Shown one piece after another: positions 58,210 to 64,000 of a DNA stretch of 64,000 nt (its first letter is position 1; every line of letters begins with the position of its first letter). The position numbers were made by a program, and so were the translations under genes. The DNA is taken from the NCBI GenBank assembly GCA_964512675.1, contig CAZEJR010000001.1:62001-126000 (forward strand), in the 5' to 3' direction. The notes beneath the pieces are model-generated. The model saw nothing but the letters and a program-made list of their open reading frames with translations, searched no databases and was not told the origin of the DNA. The DNA comes from A07HB70 sp964512675 (GTDB lineage: Archaea; Halobacteriota; Halobacteria; Halobacteriales; Haloferacaceae).

Positions 58210-60714
58210 TCACCGGGTCGCTGCCCGCGTGTCCTCGCTCTGCCGTAGCGCCTCGTCGCCGTCGACGACCCGTGCCCAGACGGCCAGCGCCGGCGGGAGC
58301 ACGACGACCGAGGCGAGGTAGGAGTAGAGCACCGTCGCCCCGGTCAGGACGCCGAACTGGCCGAGAACGGGCGTGATCGCGATCACCAGCACGCCGATGC
58401 CCGTGACGGTGGTGAGCATACTCCCCGTCAGCGCGCCGCCCGTCCCGCGGACGGCGGCGACGAGCGCCGCGAACACGTCCTCGCCGCCGTACTCCTCGGA
58501 GAAGCGGTGGACCATGTGCGCCGAGTAGTCGACGCCGAGGCCGATCCCGATCGAGAGGATCGTGCCGGTCAGGACGTTGAACGGGATGTCGAGGTACCGC
58601 ATCGTCGCGGCGATGCCCGCAACCGTGACCGCGATCGGGAGGAGGTTGACGACGCCGAGGGATGGCCGTCCCTCGAGCACCGCGTAGGCGACGACGAGAA
58701 AGACGCCGGTGCCGGCGAGCGCGTAGACGAGGCTGACGAACGCCGACTCGCCGATGACGTCCGAGACGGCCTTGAGAACGACGACGCCTCCCGTCGCGGT
58801 CGCCTCGACCCGGAACCGGTCGGCGACGGCGCGGGTGTCGTCGGTCACCGCCGCCTGTGAGGCGTCGGCCTCTACCGCGTACTCGACCCGCGCTGCGGTG
58901 TAGCTGTCCGTGATGTAGTTCAGCGCCCGTTCGCGAGCCGGCGAGTCGAGCAGGGCGTCGTAGATCACCACGAGGTTGTCGTCCGGGATCCCGTTCGCGT
59001 TCCGGTCGTTCCGGGCGACGAGCCGGGCGAACTCGGGGTTACGCTCGGCGTACGAGCGGATCACGGTCACGATAGAGGTCTCGCGGGCGTGGCCGTCGTC
59101 GACGACGAACGAGTCGGGCGGGTCGTCGCCCGCGCGCCACATGGACTCGAGTGCGCCGTCGTTCGTCAGCGACCCCTCGACGTACACCGTCGTGGTGTCT
59201 TCCTCGCCGGTCTGGAACCGCGCCTCGAGGAAGTTCGTCGTCTCCGCCACCGTGTAGTCCCGCGGCTGAACCTGCTGTGGCAGGTACTCCAGGTACGCCG
59301 GGTTGTCCTCCGGCGGGAGGAAGTCGTCCTGTGTGAACCGGCTGTCGACGCCGGCGCCGTAGTGGCCGAGCCACGCCGTGCTGAGGAGGACGACCACCAG
59401 AAACAGCTTCGGCGCGACCCGGGCGATCTGTATCCCGACCGGGAGGACGGCACCGAGAAGCGAGTCCTCGGAGCCGAGGGGCTGTGAGCCGAACGCGGGG
59501 ACGCCCCACCGCTCGCGCAGGCCGTCGGCGTACACCTTCGCCGCGGGGAGGAAGACCCCGAAGATCAGGAACGTAAAGACGATACCGACCGCGGCGACGA
59601 GCCCGAAGTCGCGGATCGAGCCGAGCGTGCTGCTCAGGTTCGCGGCGAAGCCGATCACCGTCGTTCCGGTGACGATGGCGAACGCGACCAGCAGCTGGTC
59701 GGTCGCGGTCCGCATCGACGCCGCGATCGCCGTCCCCCGAGCCCGCTCCTCGCGGTACCTGTTGATCGCGTGGATGCCGAAATCGATCCCGACCGCGAGC
59801 AGGAGCGGCGGGACGGCGATCAACAGCTGGGAGAATGCGATACCCGCCAGGCCCATGAACCCGAACGTCCAGAGCATCGCCATCGCGAGCGAGACGATTC
59901 CGAGCAGCAGGTCGACCGGGTCGCGGTAGGCGAACGCGAGGAAAAACAGGATCAGCCCGGCCGCGGCGGGGACGACCAGCCGGAGCGAGTCGCCGATGAC
60001 CGACGAGAACTCCTCGGCGGTCAGCCCGCTCCCGAACACCGTGATGTCGCCGCCGACGGAGTCGACGACGAACACCGCGTGCTGCTGGATGTCGGTCAAC
60101 GGGTTCGACCCGCTCGCTCCCGGACCGCCGCCCGTGTCGCCCCGGATCGAGTGCCTGACGACCCCGATCGTCGCGGAGGCAGAGGCCGACTCCGCGTTGA
60201 AGTCGGTGCTCAGACTCGCCCGCAGGCCAGGGGTCTGCTCGACTGCGGTCCGGACCGCGCGGTCGACCGCCGCCGGCGTCGCGCCCTCGACGGCGCGGAT
60301 CTGCGCCTCGTAGCTCGTCGCATCCGGGTCGAGCGTGCGCGCGACGGCCCGCGCGACGCTCGTCGACGACTCGACCTGGAGCTCCGGATTCCGCGACAGT
60401 CGGTGTTGAGCCCGGAGCATCCGCAACAGCGCCGGCTTCGAGAGGACGTTCTGGTTCGACTGGATCAGCTGTGTCGTCCCCGCCGACCGCTCGAACGTCA
60501 CCCGCTCGAAGTTGTCGTTGACGTCCGCTAGCGCGTCGGCCGCGGGCACGTCGTCGACGAACTGACTCGTCCCCGACTCGGTGCCTGACTGCCCGAGGCC
60601 GAGCGCCAGCACGCCCGACAGCAGCAGGAAAGCGAGGATCACCCGCTTTGGCCGGTCGGCTATCCAGCCGTCGACGACGTCGACGTACCGCTGGTAGTCG
60701 AGCTGGGTCCGCAC
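58210..60714 (-). CDS. RND-superfamily (MMPL-like) exporter
   Basis: This 834-residue transporter has the duplicated RND plan: an N-terminal span (about 24-41), a large extracytoplasmic loop, spans about 235-420, a second loop (about 445-650) and spans about 660-815. The proton-relay helices read AVGIDFGIHAINRYREE in the first half and GIGLGVDYSAHMVHRFSEEY in the second. It is probably a lipid, hopanoid-like or drug exporter. The CARDB-like surface protein gene sits three bases upstream on the same strand, suggesting a functional pair. Confidence 0.9.
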   Translation of the reverse strand: MRTQLDYQRYVDVVDGWIADRPKRVILAFLLLSGVLALGLGQSGTESGTSQFVDDVPAADALADVNDNFERVTFERSAGTTQLIQSNQNVLSKPALLRMLRAQHRLSRNPELQVESSTSVARAVARTLDPDATSYEAQIRAVEGATPAAVDRAVRTAVEQTPGLRASLSTDFNAESASASATIGVVRHSIRGDTGGGPGASGSNPLTDIQQHAVFVVDSVGGDITVFGSGLTAEEFSSVIGDSLRLVVPAAAGLILFFLAFAYRDPVDLLLGIVSLAMAMLWTFGFMGLAGIAFSQLLIAVPPLLLAVGIDFGIHAINRYREERARGTAIAASMRTATDQLLVAFAIVTGTTVIGFAANLSSTLGSIRDFGLVAAVGIVFTFLIFGVFLPAAKVYADGLRERWGVPAFGSQPLGSEDSLLGAVLPVGIQIARVAPKLFLVVVLLSTAWLGHYGAGVDSRFTQDDFLPPEDNPAYLEYLPQQVQPRDYTVAETTNFLEARFQTGEEDTTTVYVEGSLTNDGALESMWRAGDDPPDSFVVDDGHARETSIVTVIRSYAERNPEFARLVARNDRNANGIPDDNLVVIYDALLDSPARERALNYITDSYTAARVEYAVEADASQAAVTDDTRAVADRFRVEATATGGVVVLKAVSDVIGESAFVSLVYALAGTGVFLVVAYAVLEGRPSLGVVNLLPIAVTVAGIAATMRYLDIPFNVLTGTILSIGIGLGVDYSAHMVHRFSEEYGGEDVFAALVAAVRGTGGALTGSMLTTVTGIGVLVIAITPVLGQFGVLTGATVLYSYLASVVVLPPALAVWARVVDGDEALRQSEDTRAATR

Positions 60715-60717
60715 TGG

Positions 60718-62373
60718 TCAGCCCGACCGGCGGCGCCAGCCGACGACACCGGCGGCGGCGACGACGAGCGCTCCGGCGGTGAGCGAGACGGGGAAGCCGC
60801 CGCCCTCGGACCCGGTCACGCGCACCGCGGTCGTGTACGTCTTGGAGATCTCGGTGTCGCCGTCTGGCATCTCGTACTGGAGGTCGAACGAGACCGGGTA
60901 CTCCTTCGGGAGCGCGCCGTCTGCCGCGCTCAGGGCGACCGCGAAGGTCGCCGTCTCGCCCGGCTCGAGCCGACCGGGGACGATCCCCTCGTCGTTGTCG
61001 CTCGACAGCGGGCTCTGGACGAACGCCTTCGCCTCGACGTTCGTCAGCGGCTGGTCCCCGTTGTTCGTGATCCGGACGGTCACGGCCTTCGTCTGGCCTG
61101 CGGTGATGCCCGCTGTCGTGGTCTCGACCACGAACCGGTCGCGCCGGGGCTCGATCTGCGCCCGTGTCTCCAGCGCGTCGCTCGTCTTGACCGTGTTGCG
61201 GCTGTTGCGGTATCGGGTGGTGAGCTCGAACTGCTGGGCGCTCGGAGTCGCCGCAGCACTCACCATGACGGCGTACGTGACGCGCGCGCGCTCGCCAGGG
61301 TCGAGGGTGTCGACGGCGTACTCCGCCGAGTCGACGATCACGTCCGGGTTGGTCGTCGAGAGGACGACGACGGGGCTTCGCGCTGTCGCCGGACCCTCGT
61401 TGACGACCGTGCCGGCGAGCCGCCCCTCCTCGCCGACCCGGAGGTCGGCGGAGACGCCCGTCAGCGAGAACGACTGCTCGGCGGCGGGCCGGAGCCCGAC
61501 GTTCAGCGTCCGCGAGACCCGGTCGATACCGTCCGTGTCCAGGTAGTCGACCGCGAGGTCGACCGTGTAGTTCCGGAGCGTCGCCTCGTCGGCGGTCGCG
61601 ACGGTGTACTCGACGGTCCGACGCTCACCCACTCCCCACGTACCGACGTTCGCCGTCGACCGCTCCGAGCCGGTGCCGAACCGGAGCTCGTCGCTCCGGG
61701 ACGTCGCCGTCACGCTGGCGTCGCGGGCGGGCTTCGTGCCGGTGTTCGCGATCGTCACCGACAGCGAGCCGCGGCTGCCGACCTGCGCCGCGGAGGTCCG
61801 GTCGACGACGGCGAACCGCGGCTGTGCGCGGACCCGGACGGTGACGTACCGCGTCGTCTCCTCGGTGAAGTCGTTGTACTCCGCGCCGAAGGAGTCGTAC
61901 TCGACCCCGCGGGTGTACGCGTAGGAGACGTCGACGGGCACGCGGTAGCTCCCCGGCGCGGCGTCCCCGTCGACGGTCACTTCGATCGGCGACACCGGGG
62001 TGGTGCCGGTCGGGACGTTCCCGACGCCAACCGGACCGCCGGTCACCTCGATCGGTGCCGGTCCGGGGCGAGCCTCGACGACGACGCCGCGGGCGGTCGT
62101 GACGCGCTCCTCGTACTGCGCCGGGCCGCCCTCGCTGATCCGCCCGCGGTTCGAGAGCGTCAGGTCGAGTGTCGTCTGCGTCCCCGGCTCGACTTCCGGG
62201 TTCGAGACGATCACGTCGACGTCCGGCTGTCCGATCACCTGCCCGGAGCTGCCGGTCTGTGCGACAGCCGGGACGACGGCAGAGAGTCCGACGAGGACGA
62301 CGGCGGCAGCGACGAGGGCGGCACGGGCGCCGGTCACGAGCGACCCCGGTGTGGCGGAGCGGCGACTCGGCAC
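60718..62373 (-). CDS. Surface protein with repeated CARDB/NEW3-like (COG1361) domains
   Basis: This 551-residue protein has an N-terminal signal or anchor (GARAALVAAAVVLVGLSAVV ending AVAQTG), four or more Ig-like repeats (for example VIVSNPEVEPGTQTTLDLTL and AGQTKAVTVRITNNGDQPL) and a C-terminal span VSLTAGALVVAAAGVVGW followed by RRRSG. COG1361 proteins often partner RND exporters in archaea as periplasmic-side adaptors or S-layer-linked proteins. GTG 62373 is chosen because a promoter element lies 28-42 bases upstream and the longer frame reads as non-coding. Confidence 0.83.
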   Translation of the reverse strand: MPSRRSATPGSLVTGARAALVAAAVVLVGLSAVVPAVAQTGSSGQVIGQPDVDVIVSNPEVEPGTQTTLDLTLSNRGRISEGGPAQYEERVTTARGVVVEARPGPAPIEVTGGPVGVGNVPTGTTPVSPIEVTVDGDAAPGSYRVPVDVSYAYTRGVEYDSFGAEYNDFTEETTRYVTVRVRAQPRFAVVDRTSAAQVGSRGSLSVTIANTGTKPARDASVTATSRSDELRFGTGSERSTANVGTWGVGERRTVEYTVATADEATLRNYTVDLAVDYLDTDGIDRVSRTLNVGLRPAAEQSFSLTGVSADLRVGEEGRLAGTVVNEGPATARSPVVVLSTTNPDVIVDSAEYAVDTLDPGERARVTYAVMVSAAATPSAQQFELTTRYRNSRNTVKTSDALETRAQIEPRRDRFVVETTTAGITAGQTKAVTVRITNNGDQPLTNVEAKAFVQSPLSSDNDEGIVPGRLEPGETATFAVALSAADGALPKEYPVSFDLQYEMPDGDTEISKTYTTAVRVTGSEGGGFPVSLTAGALVVAAAGVVGWRRRSG

Positions 62374-62400
62374 TCGGTGGTGGAGGGCTGGTCGAATACG

Positions 62401-62415
62401 ATCAGTAGTGTTTGG
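62401..62415 (-). promoter_or_regulatory. Probable promoter element of the CARDB-like / RND operon
   Basis: The minus strand reads CCAAACACTACTGAT, preceded by CGCCG, 28-42 bases before GTG 62373. The CGCCAAAC start is shared with the elements before nnrD and the mutase gene. Confidence 0.35.
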
Positions 62416-62471
62416 CGGCGTGTAGTAAAGTATCTTGCCACCCGTGTCGCGGCTGTCGGAGCCGGACCTGG

Positions 62472-62483
62472 TTCGGGATCGAA
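62472..62483. promoter_or_regulatory. Copper-module motif, copy 1 (before the regulator gene)
   Basis: TTCGGGATCGAA lies 47-58 bases before the regulator start, just upstream of a CAAACGTTCTTG box near 62495. It is the exact reverse complement of the motif at 63122-63133 before copA. Confidence 0.5.
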
Positions 62484-62529
62484 GGCAGACCGGGCAAACG
62501 TTCTTGTGTTCCAAGGCGAGACGCCGGTC

Positions 62530-63114
62530 GTGCGCGACCTAGACGAGACGGACGTCGAGATTCTGTCACTCCTCGCCGAGGACGCCCGGCGGCCGTTCAG
62601 CGGGATCGGCGAGACGGTCGGGCTCTCCGGCCCCGCGGTCTCCGACCGGGTGACGCGGCTCCGCGAGTCCGGCATCCTCGAGCGGCTCACGGTCCAGATC
62701 GACCGGTCACAGCTCCGGGCCGGTGTGCCGGTGTTCGTCCGAGCGTCGGGTGTCGAGGACGTCGGCGAACTCCGGGCACGCCTGCGCGACGCCGAGGGCG
62801 TCGAACACGTCTTCGTCACCGCCGACGGCGGCGTCTGGTTCGCGGGCCGGGCTGCGGGCCGGCGGGTCCGGACGTGGGTCTCGGGACTGCTCGACGGCGA
62901 CGCGGCGGAACACGAGGTGACGCTCGTCGACGACGTCGAGTGGACGCCGTCGCTCTCGGGGACGACGTTCGCACTCGCCTGCGCGGAGTGTGGCAACACC
63001 GTCGACAGCGAGGGCGAGTCCGTCCGCCTCGACGGTACGGTCCAGCATTTCTGCTGTGGCTCCTGTCGCGACCGGTTCGTCGAGCGGTACGAGCGGCTGT
63101 CCGAGGACGCCTGA
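62530..63114 (+). CDS. AsnC/Lrp-type regulator with C-terminal TRASH metal-sensing domain
   Basis: The 194-residue protein has an N-terminal winged helix (DETDVEILSLLAEDARRPFS, then GLSGPAVSDRVTRLRESGIL), a middle ligand-type domain and a TRASH domain (about 148-187: CAECGNTVDSEGESV followed by HFCCGSCRDRF) with Cys residues for copper or another soft metal. Archaeal TRASH regulators commonly control the adjacent copper ATPase gene, which begins 89 bases downstream. GTG 62530 suits a leaderless promoter; GTG 62506 is an alternative. Confidence 0.88.
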   Translation: MRDLDETDVEILSLLAEDARRPFSGIGETVGLSGPAVSDRVTRLRESGILERLTVQIDRSQLRAGVPVFVRASGVEDVGELRARLRDAEGVEHVFVTADGGVWFAGRAAGRRVRTWVSGLLDGDAAEHEVTLVDDVEWTPSLSGTTFALACAECGNTVDSEGESVRLDGTVQHFCCGSCRDRFVERYERLSEDA

Positions 63115-63121
63115 CCGGACG

Positions 63122-63164
63122 TTCGATCCCGAAATAACTCCCCCTCGCGAGGCGGGATCTCGAA
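63122..63164. promoter_or_regulatory. Copper-module motif, copy 2, with inverted near-copy (before copA)
   Basis: TTCGATCCCGAA at 63122-63133 is followed by an inverted near-copy, CGGGATCTCGAA, at 63153-63164 (one inserted T). GATCCCG and CGGGATC are perfect 7-bp arms 21 bases apart. The second arm ends just before an AGAAAACGA box near 63167 that could be the TATA element of copA. Confidence 0.5.
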
Positions 63165-63190
63165 GCAGAAAACGAGGTAAGTGAGGAGCA

Positions 63191-63202
63191 CGTACTAGTA
63201 CG
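63191..63202. promoter_or_regulatory. Perfect 12-bp palindrome at the copA start
   Basis: CGTACTAGTACG is fully self-complementary and ends one base before the GTG of copA. In a leaderless gene this is the transcription start region, so a bound protein would block initiation. Confidence 0.42.
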
Positions 63203-63203
63203 C

Positions 63204-64000
63204 GTGTCCGACCGAACCGTCTCGCTGACAGTCACCGGGATGACCTGCGCGAACTGCGCGACGACCGTCGAGGAGTCGCTCGCGGCGCTCCCGGAGGTCC
63301 GCGAAGGGTCCGTGAGCTACGCGACGGACGAGGCGACGCTGACCGTCCGGTCGGAGACGACGCTCGCGGACGTGGTCGACGCCGTCGAGTCGGCGGGATA
63401 CGGCGTGGTCACGGAGTCCGGAACGGTCGGCATCGCGGACGTGACCTGTACGGACTGCGCCGAGACGGTCGGCGCGGCGCTCCGGGACGTCGACGGGGTC
63501 GTCGACGCCGTGGTCGACGACGCGACGGACGAGGCGCGGGTGACGTACCTGCCCGACGTCGTCTCGCGCGACGACCTCTACGACGCCGTCGAGCGGGCGG
63601 GCTACGAGCCGGCGCGTGGGTCCGACGCCCCCGACAGGTCGGAACGGGACGACGCACGGGAGGCCGAGCAGCGCCGCCAGCGCCGGCTGACGCTGTTCGG
63701 CGCGGCGTTCGTGCTCCCGCTTCTCGCCGTCCTCGTCGAGAAGACGCTCCTCGGCGGGAGTCTCTCCCCGGACCGGGTCTTCGGGCTGCCGTTCGGCTGG
63801 GTCGAACTCGTCCTCGCGACGCCGGTACAGGTCGTCCTCGGCCTGCCGTTCTACCGGAGTGCGTACCGTGCCGTCGTCCAGAACCGGCGCGCGAACATGG
63901 ACGTCCTCGTCGCTCTCGGCGCCTCGACGGCCTACGGCTACTCCGTCGCCGTGCTCCTGGGTCTCCTGGCCGGCGGTCTCTACCTCGACACGGCGGCGTT
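63204..64000 (+). CDS. copA: Copper-translocating P-type ATPase, N-terminal part (cut by window end)
   Basis: GTG 63204 starts a frame open to the window end (265 codons visible). Two heavy-metal-associated domains are seen: TVTGMTCANCATTVEESL (about 9-26) with CxxC, and a second at about 75-140 with DVTCTDCAETVGAAL. A charged linker (ERDDAREAEQRRQRR) precedes the first membrane spans. The phosphorylation and CPC motifs lie beyond the window. It is probably a Cu(I) exporter. The TRASH regulator directly upstream supports a copper role. Confidence 0.9.
   Translation, partial: MSDRTVSLTVTGMTCANCATTVEESLAALPEVREGSVSYATDEATLTVRSETTLADVVDAVESAGYGVVTESGTVGIADVTCTDCAETVGAALRDVDGVVDAVVDDATDEARVTYLPDVVSRDDLYDAVERAGYEPARGSDAPDRSERDDAREAEQRRQRRLTLFGAAFVLPLLAVLVEKTLLGGSLSPDRVFGLPFGWVELVLATPVQVVLGLPFYRSAYRAVVQNRRANMDVLVALGASTAYGYSVAVLLGLLAGGLYLDTAA

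Noticed and set aside
58210..60714. Long plus-strand frames opposite the RND gene
   Set aside because: The minus strand carries intact RND proton-relay helices; the plus-strand readings are basic, motif-free shadows.

Overview
The window is a densely coded, very GC-rich piece of a haloarchaeal chromosome (class Halobacteria). The evidence is the acidic proteome (Asp/Glu-rich, Lys-poor), GTG starts with four-base GTGA stop/start overlaps, leaderless-type promoters with a TATA element about 25-30 bases before the start codon, archaeal informational proteins (TFS, NAC, proteasome alpha, an S10-like protein), archaeal lipid enzymes (phosphomevalonate decarboxylase, DGGGP synthase, geranylgeranyl reductases) and many small proteins of haloarchaea-only families. 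No CRISPR array, rRNA, prophage or intact insertion sequence was found. Two tRNA genes were found (Arg-TCG and Glu-CTC).

Layout. 1-9.1 kb: a type IV pilus-like operon with a PilC/TadC-type platform protein followed by six consecutive pilin-like proteins, one with a PKD domain and one with a von Willebrand A (VWA) domain. 9.1-25.6 kb: hflX, moaC and nnrD, an MFS carrier, menE with methylmalonyl-CoA epimerase and mutase, an orphan DNA methylase, a creatininase-family hydrolase, NAC, a tRNA methyltransferase and TFS. 25.6-35.4 kb: a second MFS carrier, an enoyl-CoA hydratase, a Nudix hydrolase, an S10 paralogue, an M20 amidohydrolase, a geranylgeranyl-reductase-type flavoprotein, a phosphohexomutase and acylphosphatase. 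35.4-37.9 kb: a compositionally unusual block with one PrpF-family gene between two stretches without genes. 37.9-47.6 kb: phosphomevalonate decarboxylase, an FAD oxidoreductase, dihydrofolate reductase, a PD-(D/E)XK protein, a MOT1-type transporter, tRNA-Arg, DGGGP synthase, a RAD55/KaiC-like ATPase and a CoA-binding protein. 47.6-51.4 kb: an ABC exporter operon with an unusual permease-PrsW fusion. 51.5-58.1 kb: central metabolism (3-hydroxyacyl-CoA dehydrogenase, class I aldolase, CitE-like lyase, glutamate dehydrogenase), a PAS histidine kinase, a proteasome alpha paralogue and tRNA-Glu. 58.2-64 kb: an RND exporter with an adjacent surface CARDB/NEW3-like protein, then a copper module (AsnC/TRASH regulator and CopA, cut by the window end).

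Two themes stand out. First, several loci read as coding but switch frame: the 5' end of hflX, a gene after TFS (also carrying an in-frame TAG), a small membrane protein at 31.9 kb and a gamma-carbonic-anhydrase-like gene at 41.2 kb. These are either real decay or assembly indels. Second, several upstream regions carry precise symmetrical elements: a 16-bp palindrome before the RAD55-like gene, and an exact 12-bp motif shared by the promoters of the copper regulator and copA.
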